DNA of 64,000 nucleotides from Oscillospiraceae bacterium. GTDB taxonomy: Bacteria > Bacillota > Clostridia > Oscillospirales > Ruminococcaceae. Shown here one piece after another: positions 38,383 through 48,885 of this stretch. The notes under the pieces were generated by a model that did not search any database, had not been told where the DNA came from, and saw only the letters and a program-made list of their open reading frames with translations. Location: positions 1 through 64,000 of the forward strand of contig SVNC01000003.1 in assembly GCA_015067025.1 (NCBI GenBank), in the 5' to 3' direction. Positions within the stretch are counted from its first letter, which is position 1, and each line of letters starts with the position of its first letter. A program made the position numbers and the translations under genes.

Positions 38383-38919
38383 TCACTTTTTATCATCGGG
38401 GAATATATTAAACCACGCTCTGTCCGAAAAATCAAGCTTTTTCGGTGCAGTTACTTCTCCGTCGGCAATGCCTACGGGTAAGAAGCAGATAAGCTCGTAT
38501 TCATCGGGGACACCGAGAATCTGTGCCATTTTATAGCCTATTCTGTCCTCGTCGGTGATATGACCCTCATACCAACAGCTCTGATAACCGAGGTCTGTTA
38601 TCGCAAGCAGCATATTCTCTATTGCCGCTGAATAATCCTGCACCGCAAAGCATTTATCTCTGTAGGCGTTTATCCTTCTTGTTAAAACGCATATCATCGC
38701 AGGAGCGGTTTCAGCAACAGGTGGGTCAATAACGCTACGTAATTTTTTCATTACCTCTTTGTCATCTACCGCAATAAGACTCGTGGTCTGCTTATTACAT
38801 CCTGAGGGGGCGTCGAGTCCTGCTTTCATTATGGTTATAAGATCTTCTCTTGGTACAGGGGTAGATTTGTATTTTCCTCTGTAGCTGTGCCTTTCGCTTA
38901 TAGTATCAATTATACTCAT
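38383..38919 (-). CDS. Nitroreductase family protein
   Basis: ISERHSYRGKYKSTPVPREDLITIMKAGLDAPSGCNKQ. Confidence 0.9.
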   Translation of the reverse strand: MSIIDTISERHSYRGKYKSTPVPREDLITIMKAGLDAPSGCNKQTTSLIAVDDKEVMKKLRSVIDPPVAETAPAMICVLTRRINAYRDKCFAVQDYSAAIENMLLAITDLGYQSCWYEGHITDEDRIGYKMAQILGVPDEYELICFLPVGIADGEVTAPKKLDFSDRAWFNIFPDDKK

Positions 38920-39884
38920 TTTACACCTTTATTCTTTCCGAAATCCTTTGCAAACTGAGGCTTTGGTGCGGTAAATTCCTTTTTATCAAGGTAGGAAAGA
39001 ATACCCGCATCTGTGCTGAACTCGAAAATCAGCTTATAACTGCAAAGTGCCTGATATTTAAAGCCGTACTGTTTATTAAGCTTATTGCTACCATACTTTC
39101 CGTCACCTAAAAGCGGATGTCCGATATAGGCTAAATGTGCTCTTATCTGATGGGTTCTGCCTGTAAGCAGATCCACTTCTAAAAGCGAATTATTGCCGTC
39201 ATAATCCAGCACCTTATACTTTGTTTTTATAGTAAGATTATCCTTTGTCTTTCTGTCATATATCTTTACTGTATTCGTATTACTATCCTTCTGCAGATAG
39301 GCGGTAAGGGTTGCAGATTTCGGTTCTACCTTACCTGACGCTATGCAAAGATACAGCTTTTTAAGCTCTCTATCCCTTATCTTCTGACTCATAACACGGA
39401 GCGCTTCGGCGTTTTTTGCCGCTATCACTATTCCGCAAGTGTTACGGTCAATTCTGTTACAAAGGGATGGGACAAAGGTATTTTCCTTTTCGGGAATATA
39501 CTCACCCTTTTTATAAAGATAGCTTTTTATTCTGTTTATAAGGGTGTCAGGGTCTTTTGATTCATCTTCATGAACCACCATGCCCTGAGGCTTATTTATA
39601 AGCAGGATGTTTTCATCCTCATAGACGATATCAAGCTCTGATGAAACGGTTGTGAAGTCTTCGTCCGCTTGTTTTGGTTCGAGTAATTCATCCTTTACAA
39701 AAAGTTTTATGATATCATTTTCTGCTATATGTGTTTTAGGGTCGCATTTCTTACCGTTAAGCTTTATGCAGTTCTTTCGGGAAAGCTTGCAGATATTGCC
39801 CATAGTAAGAGCAGGAAAACATTTTATCAAAAATCTGTCAAGTCTTTGTCCACCATCGTTTTTAGATACTTTTATCTCTCTCAT
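38916..39884 (-). CDS. RluA-family pseudouridine synthase with S4 domain
   Basis: DRFLIKCFPALTMGNICKLSRKNCIKLNG, CNRIDRNTCGIVIAAK, LLTGRTHQIRAHLAYIGHPLLGD. Confidence 0.93.
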   Translation of the reverse strand: MREIKVSKNDGGQRLDRFLIKCFPALTMGNICKLSRKNCIKLNGKKCDPKTHIAENDIIKLFVKDELLEPKQADEDFTTVSSELDIVYEDENILLINKPQGMVVHEDESKDPDTLINRIKSYLYKKGEYIPEKENTFVPSLCNRIDRNTCGIVIAAKNAEALRVMSQKIRDRELKKLYLCIASGKVEPKSATLTAYLQKDSNTNTVKIYDRKTKDNLTIKTKYKVLDYDGNNSLLEVDLLTGRTHQIRAHLAYIGHPLLGDGKYGSNKLNKQYGFKYQALCSYKLIFEFSTDAGILSYLDKKEFTAPKPQFAKDFGKNKGVK

Positions 39885-40105
39885 TTTTGTATTCTGTCAA
39901 AGCCGAAGGATGCGAAATGCTCTATAGCTTTAGTAAAAAAGTCAGAACTGTTCTGGCTGTTTTCTGCCACTTTGGTCAGCCCGTTTTTCGCCTTTTCAAA
40001 GGCAAGCTGCATAGCAGGAGTATCCTGTGCTTCAAGCCAGAGCTGATTTTCCCATATTCCGTATTTAAGATTTATTATATAAGCCTTAGTTTTTATATTT
40101 TCCAT
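39881..40105 (-). CDS. Small hypothetical protein
   Basis: 74 aa, 4-bp ATGA-type overlap with downstream gene. Confidence 0.6.
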   Translation of the reverse strand: MENIKTKAYIINLKYGIWENQLWLEAQDTPAMQLAFEKAKNGLTKVAENSQNSSDFFTKAIEHFASFGFDRIQK

Positions 40106-40122
40106 AATCTTTTCCTCAGAAA

Positions 40123-41316
40123 TTACAGCTTGCTTCCCTTTGCACCGCCAAGCTTACCGCCTGTAAATCCGTCTAAGATATTACTTTCAAAGCTGAAGGT
40201 CAGTGCCTTTATTTCTCTTTCTCTTTTAAGAGCTAAAGATATCATCTCGCTGAGGAGCTCTGAATACTTTACTCCCACAGGCTCCCATAAATAGAAGGAT
40301 AAACTGCCGGGGATAGTGTTTATTTCGTTAAGATAAACGTTCCCGTTTGATTTATCGATCATAAAGTCAATACGTGAAACGCCGCTGCAACCAAGGCACT
40401 TGAACGCCTTTACTGCAAGTGTTCTTATTTTCTCTCTCGTTTCATCATCTATATCAGCAGGTATCTTTCTTTTGAGTGTCGCCATACCTGAAGATTTTCC
40501 ACCCTTATCACCTGAAATATACTTATCCTCAAAGGAAAGGATATCATCGCTGTTTACAGGCTCTTCACACTCAGAGGCACGGGCAGTTGCATAGTCACCG
40601 CATACAGAGCAGTTAATTTCCTTAAGCTCTGTGATAGCGTGCTCTATAAGAAGTCTTGAAGCGTAAGTAAAGGCGTTATCCAAAGCCTCGTCAAGCTCTT
40701 CTTCGTTTCTTGCAAGCTCTATGCCAACGCTGGAGCCTAAGTTTACAGGCTTTACTATAAGGGGGAAGCCTATCTTTTCCTTGATCTTAGCCTTTATTCC
40801 CTCTTCATCCTTTGCATAGTCACTGATGTGAGCTACCATACAATCAAGTACAGGGATATCGTTATCCTTGAAAACTGTCTTCATAACGTACTTATCCATA
40901 CCAACAGCAGAGGATAATACGTCGCAACCTACGTAAGGCAGACCAAGTGTCTGCAAATAACCCTGAAGTGCACCGTCCTCTACGTTTGTACCATGTACTA
41001 TAGGGAATGCAACGTCAATGTAATCAATAGTATTATTACCGAATTTCTTTGCAGGATAACGGGATAAAATCACCTTGTTGCCGTCGTTAATGAGTATAAC
41101 TCTTGTGCTTTCCTTAAGTAATGCAGATATGCTCTTATAGGATGCGATGTTGCCTATCTTTTCGCCCACGTACATTTCGCTGTTTTTTGTAATGTATATC
41201 GGGATAACGTCATACTTTTTCTTGTCAATAGAATTTATAGCCTGAATAGCGGAGATTATTGATACCTCGTGTTCTACACTCTTTCCGCCGAAGAAAACAC
41301 CTACTTTTATTTTCAT
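40123..41316 (-). CDS. ddl: D-alanine--D-alanine ligase family
   Basis: VGVFFGGKSVEHEVSIISA, VKPVNLGSSVGI, NEINTIPGS; start trimmed to MKIKVGVFFGG. Confidence 0.94.
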   Translation of the reverse strand: MKIKVGVFFGGKSVEHEVSIISAIQAINSIDKKKYDVIPIYITKNSEMYVGEKIGNIASYKSISALLKESTRVILINDGNKVILSRYPAKKFGNNTIDYIDVAFPIVHGTNVEDGALQGYLQTLGLPYVGCDVLSSAVGMDKYVMKTVFKDNDIPVLDCMVAHISDYAKDEEGIKAKIKEKIGFPLIVKPVNLGSSVGIELARNEEELDEALDNAFTYASRLLIEHAITELKEINCSVCGDYATARASECEEPVNSDDILSFEDKYISGDKGGKSSGMATLKRKIPADIDDETREKIRTLAVKAFKCLGCSGVSRIDFMIDKSNGNVYLNEINTIPGSLSFYLWEPVGVKYSELLSEMISLALKREREIKALTFSFESNILDGFTGGKLGGAKGSKL

Positions 41317-41344
41317 AGTGTCTGTTCCTTTCTTTACGTCTTTA

Positions 41345-42910
41345 TTAATAATTGTCAGGCAGATCGTTTTCAAGAAGGATTATCTTCTTTTTGCCGCCTG
41401 TTTTAAGAGTATCAGCCTTTGCAAGAGCATCCTTTAAATCCTTTGCAACGTATATCTTATCTTCAGGATAACCTGCCTTTAAAAGACCTGCCTTTATCGG
41501 TACTGCCTGACGTTCGCCGACTGCTATACAGAAGTCGCAAACTTCTGCCGCCTGCATACCGAATTTTTCGTTAAGCTCGTATTCCTTTTCGCCAAGCTCA
41601 ACCATACCGGGAGATACTAAAACCTTGTAGCCGTCAAATACCGCAAGAGTATCAAGTGCCGCCTTTGCACCACTGGGATTTGAGTTAAAGGCATCGTCTA
41701 TAATAATGGAATTTGTTCCCTTTATTATCTGTAATCTGTGGGGTACACATTCAAGTCTTTTTACAGGGAGTGCAAGCTCGTCAAAGGACACACCGAGACG
41801 ATGAGAAATTGCAATTGCACCGACAATATTCTGAACGTTGTTTTCGCCGATAAGCTTCGTCACAAATTCTTTACTTTCATCACCGTGACGAACAATGAAC
41901 TGTGTTCCCTTTTCGCTGACGGAGAGGACTTCCGCTGTGTAATCGGCATCGCCTTTAAGTCCGTAGGTCACCTTTATCTTACTGCAAGGTTTGTTTCTGA
42001 TATAGTCATTATCATAGTTCAGCACTATCATACCGTCATCGGGCAGGCTGTCAGCAAGCTCGAACTTTGTCTTTACGATATTTTCCATAGACTTGAACAT
42101 TTCAAGATGTGCAGGACCTATAGAAGTAATAATACCGTGCTTAGGATGTACGATATCGCAGATTTCCTTTATTTCGCCAACACCCTTTGCTCCCATTTCG
42201 CAAAGGAATATTTCGTGGGTCGCATTAAGACTGCCTCTTACAACCTTTACAACACCCATTGTGGTATTATAGCTTTCGGGGGTCATAAGCACACGATATT
42301 TTGCGGAAAGAAGCTTTTCAAGATAGAACTTTGTACTTGTCTTGCCGTAGCTGCCTGTAAGACCTACTACCGTAAGGTCGGGCAGTTCCTTTATAATTCT
42401 CTTTGCATCATTTATATAATGACGGTTTACGCCTGCTTCTATCGGCTTATTGATAACGTTTGCGATAATTGTGCCGAAGAGATTTACTATCTGCATAAGA
42501 CAGAGAATTATCATCGAAAGGGGTGTAAAGCCCATAAAGAGCGGTACAAGCACCATAACTGCGGTAAAGATTATTCCCCAGGTTACACACATACGGATAA
42601 CTCGGGGTGTGAAAACTAACTTTTTCTTTGCTTTTTTTGCTTTTATAAAAACACAGTTAAAGCACATAAAGCCTGAAGCAATAAAAAGTGTAGACGCCTT
42701 TACGTCATTGCAGATAAGAAGCGTCACTATCGAAGCGATAGTAAATATATGACGGACAATAACACTTCCGATATTTATTCCCATCCACTTTAACTGCTCA
42801 TTTGCGTGGTAGGAATTAAGTTGGAACATATGCATATAGTGTTTGAAATTTATCACACACACCGCTGTGAGAACGATATAGAAAATCACTATGGATATAA
42901 TCTCTAACAT
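41345..42910 (-). CDS. murF: MurF-like Mur ligase with N-terminal multi-TM domain
   Basis: VVGLTGSYGKTSTKFYLEKLL (P-loop), IIDDAFNSNPSGAKAAL, several N-terminal hydrophobic helices. Confidence 0.88.
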   Translation of the reverse strand: MLEIISIVIFYIVLTAVCVINFKHYMHMFQLNSYHANEQLKWMGINIGSVIVRHIFTIASIVTLLICNDVKASTLFIASGFMCFNCVFIKAKKAKKKLVFTPRVIRMCVTWGIIFTAVMVLVPLFMGFTPLSMIILCLMQIVNLFGTIIANVINKPIEAGVNRHYINDAKRIIKELPDLTVVGLTGSYGKTSTKFYLEKLLSAKYRVLMTPESYNTTMGVVKVVRGSLNATHEIFLCEMGAKGVGEIKEICDIVHPKHGIITSIGPAHLEMFKSMENIVKTKFELADSLPDDGMIVLNYDNDYIRNKPCSKIKVTYGLKGDADYTAEVLSVSEKGTQFIVRHGDESKEFVTKLIGENNVQNIVGAIAISHRLGVSFDELALPVKRLECVPHRLQIIKGTNSIIIDDAFNSNPSGAKAALDTLAVFDGYKVLVSPGMVELGEKEYELNEKFGMQAAEVCDFCIAVGERQAVPIKAGLLKAGYPEDKIYVAKDLKDALAKADTLKTGGKKKIILLENDLPDNY

Positions 42911-42932
42911 AACATAAATCTCTTTTCTTTGT

Positions 42933-43712
42933 TTATTTTATTTCTAAAAAGGATGCAAGCACCCGTGAAAAGGTGTACCAGCCCTCTAAAAAGGCGTAGT
43001 GTCCTGTGCCCTCGATAACGACAAGACCACTATCAGGGATAAGCTTTTCCATAAGCTGACCGTCTGATAAGGGGGTAGCGTCGTCCTTATCGCCCCATAC
43101 TAAAAGTGTGGACTGCTTTATTTCTGACAGCAAGTGAGTCAGATCCTCGTTCACCACGTTTACAAGTGTGGCTCTCATTACGGGAGAAGCGGTGCGATAA
43201 TCGGCACTGCCTCTTTTGTTTCTCATATTTTCAACGGCATCGGGAAAGAGCTTTTTCATAGGAGCTGTACTCATAACCGCTCTGCCCATTTTATACATTT
43301 TGGTATTTACCTTTGATTTAAGGCTTTGCTTAGGCTTTATACCTGCACTGTCGGTAAGGATTATTTTGGGCGGATTTATCGTTGGGTTCTCCCCTGTTAC
43401 AGATTTTATAATTACTCTGCCGCCAAAGCTGTGACCTAATACAATAGGGTCTTTAAGGTCAATTTCCTTACAAAATTTTGCTACGAATGTTACATAGTCG
43501 TCTACACACCAGGGCTCTTTAGGCTCATCACTTTCGCCAAAGCCCGGCATATCGGGTGCTACTACTCTCATTGAGGGGCTTACCATATCAATTATCTTCT
43601 GAAAAAGGGTGATATTTGATCCCCAGCCGTGAAGCAGTAAAATCGCATTTTTGCTGTTTTTATTACCGATATCAACGTAGTTTATATTAAGTCCATCTAT
43701 ATTTATAAACAA
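42933..43712 (-). CDS. Alpha/beta hydrolase
   Basis: LLLHGWGSNITLFQ, VLGHSFGGRV; TTG start at 43712 preceded by AAGGAG. Confidence 0.88.
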   Translation of the reverse strand: MFINIDGLNINYVDIGNKNSKNAILLLHGWGSNITLFQKIIDMVSPSMRVVAPDMPGFGESDEPKEPWCVDDYVTFVAKFCKEIDLKDPIVLGHSFGGRVIIKSVTGENPTINPPKIILTDSAGIKPKQSLKSKVNTKMYKMGRAVMSTAPMKKLFPDAVENMRNKRGSADYRTASPVMRATLVNVVNEDLTHLLSEIKQSTLLVWGDKDDATPLSDGQLMEKLIPDSGLVVIEGTGHYAFLEGWYTFSRVLASFLEIK

Positions 43713-43880
43713 GGCTTTTCTCCTTATCTTTCGTTTTTGAGCATACATATATATTATATTATTTTTATGCTATGATGTCAAGAAAAAGAGCGTAAAATAT
43801 GACGATTCCTGACGACAAATATTGATTTTCCGACAGTTTTTTCGTGACAAAAAAACGTAGATGTATTAAGATATGAAAAA

Positions 43881-43909
43881 GGCTGTAACAGTCATAAACC
43901 ATTACAGCC
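43881..43909 (-). terminator. Intrinsic terminator of ECF transporter gene
   Basis: GGCTGTAA...TTACAGCC. Confidence 0.65.
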
Positions 43910-43916
43910 GTATTTT

Positions 43917-44450
43917 TTATTTTGTTATCTTACTGAGTACACCCGTTTTGGCAACTGCCGTAGACATTATCACTCCGCTTATCACACCGAATATACCCTG
44001 AACGAGATTTCCGGGGATAGTGAGAAAAGCACCTGTCACATTTCCACCAAGTAAAATTATGCTATAGCAGAAGTAACCGACCGTCATAACAAATTCTGCC
44101 GCAAAAGCTCCTGTTGCCCTGCCCGCAAACTTTGCATTCGGTTTTGCTTTCGTTACCGCCTTATAACAGTAAAAAGCCGCTATTGCCATAAATCCCTTGA
44201 TAATAAAAGTTCCCGGAACGTATATGGCGTAGCCTGTAAGTAAATCTGCAAGGGCTGATCCTACCGCTCCTGCTATCGCCGCATAAGGCATACCAAGCAT
44301 GAAAGTTCCTGCTACAATAAAGCCGTCGCCTAAATTCACGTATCCGCCCGTCACGGGCACGGGAATCTGTATAAGCATTGTAGCTACACAGATAAGTGCA
44401 GTAAGTGCTGAAGTTAAAACAATGTTTTTTATCTTTTTATCGTTTTTCAT
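43917..44450 (-). CDS. ECF transporter S component-like membrane protein
   Basis: ALTALICVATMLIQIPVPVTGGYVNLGDGFIVAGTFMLGMPYAAIAGAVGSALADLLTGY. Confidence 0.85.
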   Translation of the reverse strand: MKNDKKIKNIVLTSALTALICVATMLIQIPVPVTGGYVNLGDGFIVAGTFMLGMPYAAIAGAVGSALADLLTGYAIYVPGTFIIKGFMAIAAFYCYKAVTKAKPNAKFAGRATGAFAAEFVMTVGYFCYSIILLGGNVTGAFLTIPGNLVQGIFGVISGVIMSTAVAKTGVLSKITK

Positions 44451-44479
44451 AAAGTCACCTTCTTTCTTTTGTCTGAATC

Positions 44480-44773
44480 TTACATTTTACCTTTTTTCAT
44501 ATCGTTTGCGGAATATACTACTTCGGCATAGATAGCCGCGATAACCTTGTAAAGCTCTACGGGTATACATTCGCCGCTGTTAAGCATGACGAGAAGGGCG
44601 GCCGTACTGTCGTCACGATATACGGGTACGCCGTTTTCATCCGCAATATTTATAATCTTTTTAGCAAGCTCTCCAAGTCCTGAGGCTACTACTACGGGAG
44701 CATAGCTCATTTCAGGATTGTATTTTAAGGCTGCCGCCGCCTGCTGACCAAAATTTCTGCTACGCTTGGACAT
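44480..44773 (-). CDS. FlhB C-terminal-domain-like protein (YlqH-like)
   Basis: 97 aa; APVVVASGLGELAKKIINIADENGVPVYRDDSTAALL resembles cytosolic FlhB/EscU domain. Confidence 0.8.
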   Translation of the reverse strand: MSKRSRNFGQQAAAALKYNPEMSYAPVVVASGLGELAKKIINIADENGVPVYRDDSTAALLVMLNSGECIPVELYKVIAAIYAEVVYSANDMKKGKM

Positions 44774-46631
44774 TAAGACCTTTCCTCCTGTCTACTATTT
44801 TCGGAAATACCTCGGTAAGATTATGAGGCTTTCTCAGTACTGCCGTTTCCATTTTTACAGGCTTATAGCCTATATTTCTTATGATAAGATCGATCTTGTC
44901 GGTAAAACGCTTCACCCTGTAGTCAAAACCTTCGGGATAAAGGAAGGACAGACTGATATTTTCGCCTAATGCGTACATATCTACTTCAAATCTGCCAACG
45001 GATTCTATATCAAAAGTCAAAAAGAGATGATAGTTCTTCTGCCCTACGGGTGTATTGTTAGGGTTGTTTTCATCGTTATCCACCCAAAGCTCGCCGAATG
45101 CCTTTGTATCTTCAAACTGTAAAGGAAGAACGTAGTGTGCAAGGGGTGTAAATACACCGGGGGCATTTAAAAGGCTCTGCAGAAGATTTGACGCATTGAA
45201 GTTATCAAGAGACTGTATAGCCTCGTGATTTATATTTTTTGCGATAAAGTCTGTCAGCTTATCAAGAGTTGAGGGCGATGAAGGAATGTTGCTGGTGGCA
45301 GGAAGCTCTTTACGCTGTGCCATCGTATTTACGATTTCGGTAAAGGTTCTGAACACGTCCTCACGCTGATCTATATCGGGCATTTCCTTTAAAATATTGT
45401 TGAGATACTCGACAAGCGTCGTCATATCGGCGATACCTTGGATTTCCTTATGTATAACGGGTATCATCTGACGGGACTCAGTGCCGCCAAGCATAGACAT
45501 CAGGATATTCTTGATGGTCTGAAGACCCGACTGCTCTCCGTCCATAAAAGGATTTGACAAAAATTCCAGCTTTTCGGGGGATAAATCTATACCCTCAAGA
45601 TATTCTTCACTGCTTAAATGTGACTTTATGAACAAAGAAAGGGAAGAATTTTCGTCTTTATTGTCAAAAATGCTAAAAAACTCTTGATTTTCTTTTTGAT
45701 TTAGTGTATTATTATAAGTATCAGAATTATCTTCCATTTCACTAAGCTGCTTTGGACTGAAAAGTTTCTGAAGCAGATTATTGAAGGCAGTAGATAACTC
45801 CTTTCGCATCTCGTTTGACGGTATGTAGGTCAGCAGATTTGCGAAGCTCTCCTTCAGCATATACCTGTTGGTGTTATATCGAGAAAGATTATGTACTATA
45901 AGAGGAATAAAGGTCTGGGTTCTCTCATCGTTGAGAAGACTCGCTGATACGTCCTTTAAAAGTGCAAGAGTTTCACCTTTGAGCGGTTCAAACATATGCT
46001 CCGCATCCTCAGCACCCCACTGGTTAGAAAGCTTTGTAAGCTTTGCGGAAAGAGAAGCATTCGGAGAAAAGTATTCAGACAGGAATTTGAGATTTGCACT
46101 GAGTGCGTTAAGTATCTCTTCCTTATTGCTTGAAAAGTTCAGAGCCTTTAAAAGATTTCCTATATTGTCCTTTATTTCAGGGCTTGTGGTAGTTTTTAAA
46201 ATTCCGTGGAGGAGCTTATAGAACTCATCTCCGCTGAACATGGTGTTCTGCTTTTCCTGATTACGTATTTCTTCAACAAGTTTTTCAGGACTTAAGTAAA
46301 AGCTTTTGATAAGCTCATCCATATCACCGTAAAGCTCGGTGTATCCGCTTATCATAGTCTGCTCTAAAATATCGGAGCTTAAGAGGTTTTTAAGGGTCTC
46401 AACAGCCATTGTGGGATCTTTTATCTGTACCGTAAGCGGTGCAAGATTCTTTCTTCCCATCATCATAGCGGCGGCTGAGCCACTATCCTCCTGAGACGTA
46501 CCTGCAGCCTTTAAGGGCTGGGTAAGCTCGACCATATCAAAGGGTTCTATATTACCATCATACTGACGATTAGTAAAAGAATAGCTTTTGTTATTCGATA
46601 CAGGGGATGTCAGCTGTGGGATATTAGGCAT
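44760..46631 (-). CDS. YlqG/FliK-C-like protein
   Basis: Directly precedes FlhB-C-like gene; C-term TFDIESVGRFEVDMYALGENISLSFLYPEGF; start chosen at MPNIPQLTSP. Confidence 0.6.
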   Translation of the reverse strand: MPNIPQLTSPVSNNKSYSFTNRQYDGNIEPFDMVELTQPLKAAGTSQEDSGSAAAMMMGRKNLAPLTVQIKDPTMAVETLKNLLSSDILEQTMISGYTELYGDMDELIKSFYLSPEKLVEEIRNQEKQNTMFSGDEFYKLLHGILKTTTSPEIKDNIGNLLKALNFSSNKEEILNALSANLKFLSEYFSPNASLSAKLTKLSNQWGAEDAEHMFEPLKGETLALLKDVSASLLNDERTQTFIPLIVHNLSRYNTNRYMLKESFANLLTYIPSNEMRKELSTAFNNLLQKLFSPKQLSEMEDNSDTYNNTLNQKENQEFFSIFDNKDENSSLSLFIKSHLSSEEYLEGIDLSPEKLEFLSNPFMDGEQSGLQTIKNILMSMLGGTESRQMIPVIHKEIQGIADMTTLVEYLNNILKEMPDIDQREDVFRTFTEIVNTMAQRKELPATSNIPSSPSTLDKLTDFIAKNINHEAIQSLDNFNASNLLQSLLNAPGVFTPLAHYVLPLQFEDTKAFGELWVDNDENNPNNTPVGQKNYHLFLTFDIESVGRFEVDMYALGENISLSFLYPEGFDYRVKRFTDKIDLIIRNIGYKPVKMETAVLRKPHNLTEVFPKIVDRRKGLNVQA

Positions 46632-46779
46632 AAGGTTCATTCCTTTCATACATATTATGTAAAGGGTGACCACTGGGAGTGGCTATACATATAGTTTAGC
46701 ACACTTTTTCGGATTTATCAATATCAATCTTCAGAGATTGTACAAAAAACAAGAAATTTTCAGAAAGGCGGTTTTCTAT

Positions 46780-48843
46780 ATGGCAAAGGTTGAAGCAGGC
46801 ATGGAATCCATGCTCGAGGCGTACATATTCGAAACCAACTCGCTGCTTGAGCAGCTCGACGAAATTTTACTGAGAACGGAGGACGCAGGCTTCTTTGTAG
46901 AAGAGGACATTAACGAAATTTTCCGTATAATGCACACCATTAAGGGCTCTTCTGCAATGATGGGATTTGAAAATCTTCAAAATCTCGCTCACAAGGGCGA
47001 AGATATGTTCTTCGTAATCAGAGAAAAACCTGAAATTGCAAAGGATGCTCCCTTTGTATACGAACTGATATTCGAAGTTTCAGACTTATACAAGGCGGAG
47101 ATCGAATATATCCAGACCAGCGACGATGACGATTTCACTCCTACTGATTTCTCTGAAAACTACACAAAGCTTATGGATGCCACTAAAAAGCTGAAGGCAA
47201 TGGCGGCAGGCGAAGCAGTTCCTGCTGACGCTCCTGCAGCAAGCACGACCGCTGCAAAGGATGCACCCGTTATCGTAAGCGGTGGCGAAGGCTCAATGAC
47301 AGTAAGAGTATTCTTTGAAGAAGGCTGCGGAATGGAAAACCTCCGTGCATTCCTCTTACTCACAAAGATAAAGGAAGAGGGACAGATAATCTCTCATATT
47401 CCCGCAGACGTAGAAACTAACGCTGAAGCTGCAAAGGTAATTGTAGACAGCGGCTTTATCATTACCTTTAAGGGCTTTGACGGCAATAACGATGCCGTTA
47501 TCAAGGCTATCGAAACAGCACTTAACGTTGCTTCCTACGAAATAGTTGAAACTGTAAGTGAGGAAGAAGCAAAGAAGGAAGAAAAGAAGAAAGAAGCTTC
47601 CTCCGGTGCAGCCGCTCCTAAGAGCAGTGCAAAGACTGATGACGCTAAGAAGTCCAGCGGCGGCGGACAAAAGCAGAGCCTTATCAGCGTAAACCTTGCT
47701 AAGCTCGACCAGCTCCACGATATCGTTGGCGAGATAATAACAACAGAATCAATGGTTATCGCTAACCCTGACCTTGAAGGTCTCAGACTTGAAAGCTTCT
47801 CCAAGGCTGCAAGACAGCTCAGAAAACTTACTGATGAGCTTCAGGACGTTGTAATGTCTATCCGAATGGTTCCTCTTGCAGGTGTATTCCAGAAGATGGG
47901 ACGAATCGTCCGTGATATGAAGATGAAGCTCAACAAAGACGCTGAGCTTATCCTCGAAGGTGAAACAACAGAAGTTGATAAGAGCATCGTTGATAGCTTA
48001 AACGATCCTCTTATGCACCTTGTAAGAAACTGTATGGACCACGGTATTGAAACCGACGTTAATGAAAGAATTGCACTCGGCAAGCCGGCAAAGGCTACTG
48101 TAAAGCTTGCCGCAAAGCACTCTTCAAACGAAGTTATCATTACAGTATCTGACGATGGTAAGGGTATCAATTGCGAAAAGATACTCGCAAAGGCTGTTAA
48201 GAACGGTCTGCTCACAAAGCCTGAAAGCGAATACACAAATAAAGAAATCCAGAATATGATCCTTCTCCCCGGCTTCTCCACAAACGAACAGGTTACAGAG
48301 TACAGCGGCCGTGGTGTTGGTATGGACGTTGTTAAGTCAAGCATCGAACAGGTCGGCGGTACACTTACCGTTGACAGTGAAGAAGGAAAGGGTACAAGCT
48401 TTATCATCAAGATCCCTCTGACACTTGCAATCGTTGAAGGTATGAAGCTTAAGGTTGGTACTACAATATTTACAGTTCCGATCTCCTCTATAAGAGAAAG
48501 CCTTATGGTTGGCAACAATAAGCTGATAAACGACACTCAGCAGGGCGAAATGATAATGATCAGAGGTATCTGCTATCCTATTTTAAGACTCCACGAAAAG
48601 TTCAAGATGCCCACAGACGTTACAGATCTCAACGAAGGCATTCTCCTTCTTGTTGACGTTGACGGCAAGTCGGTATGCTTATTCGCAGACAGACTTATCG
48701 GCGAACAGCCTGTAGTAGTTAAGCCCTTCCCCAAGTATTTAAGCCAGTACAATATCAAAGCAGAGGGTCTGTCAGGATGTACTGTTATGGGTGATGGTAC
48801 AATTTCACTTATTATAGATGTAAACACACTTATAAACAGCTGA
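46780..48843 (+). CDS. cheA: Chemotaxis histidine kinase CheA
   Basis: HPt IMHTIKGSSAMMGF, LMHLVRNCMDHGIE, GRGVGMDVVKSSIE, C-terminal CheW-like; start trimmed to MAKVEAG. Confidence 0.95.
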   Translation: MAKVEAGMESMLEAYIFETNSLLEQLDEILLRTEDAGFFVEEDINEIFRIMHTIKGSSAMMGFENLQNLAHKGEDMFFVIREKPEIAKDAPFVYELIFEVSDLYKAEIEYIQTSDDDDFTPTDFSENYTKLMDATKKLKAMAAGEAVPADAPAASTTAAKDAPVIVSGGEGSMTVRVFFEEGCGMENLRAFLLLTKIKEEGQIISHIPADVETNAEAAKVIVDSGFIITFKGFDGNNDAVIKAIETALNVASYEIVETVSEEEAKKEEKKKEASSGAAAPKSSAKTDDAKKSSGGGQKQSLISVNLAKLDQLHDIVGEIITTESMVIANPDLEGLRLESFSKAARQLRKLTDELQDVVMSIRMVPLAGVFQKMGRIVRDMKMKLNKDAELILEGETTEVDKSIVDSLNDPLMHLVRNCMDHGIETDVNERIALGKPAKATVKLAAKHSSNEVIITVSDDGKGINCEKILAKAVKNGLLTKPESEYTNKEIQNMILLPGFSTNEQVTEYSGRGVGMDVVKSSIEQVGGTLTVDSEEGKGTSFIIKIPLTLAIVEGMKLKVGTTIFTVPISSIRESLMVGNNKLINDTQQGEMIMIRGICYPILRLHEKFKMPTDVTDLNEGILLLVDVDGKSVCLFADRLIGEQPVVVKPFPKYLSQYNIKAEGLSGCTVMGDGTISLIIDVNTLINS

Positions 48844-48885
48844 TAAACGGCTTATCACAAAATCTAAGATCGGGAGGATAATACT

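Noticed and set aside
41738-42619. 293-aa plus-strand ORF
   Set aside because: Antisense shadow of the murF-like gene; Cys/His/Tyr-rich composition typical of shadow ORFs.
47841-48536. 231-aa minus-strand ORF
   Set aside because: Antisense shadow of cheA.
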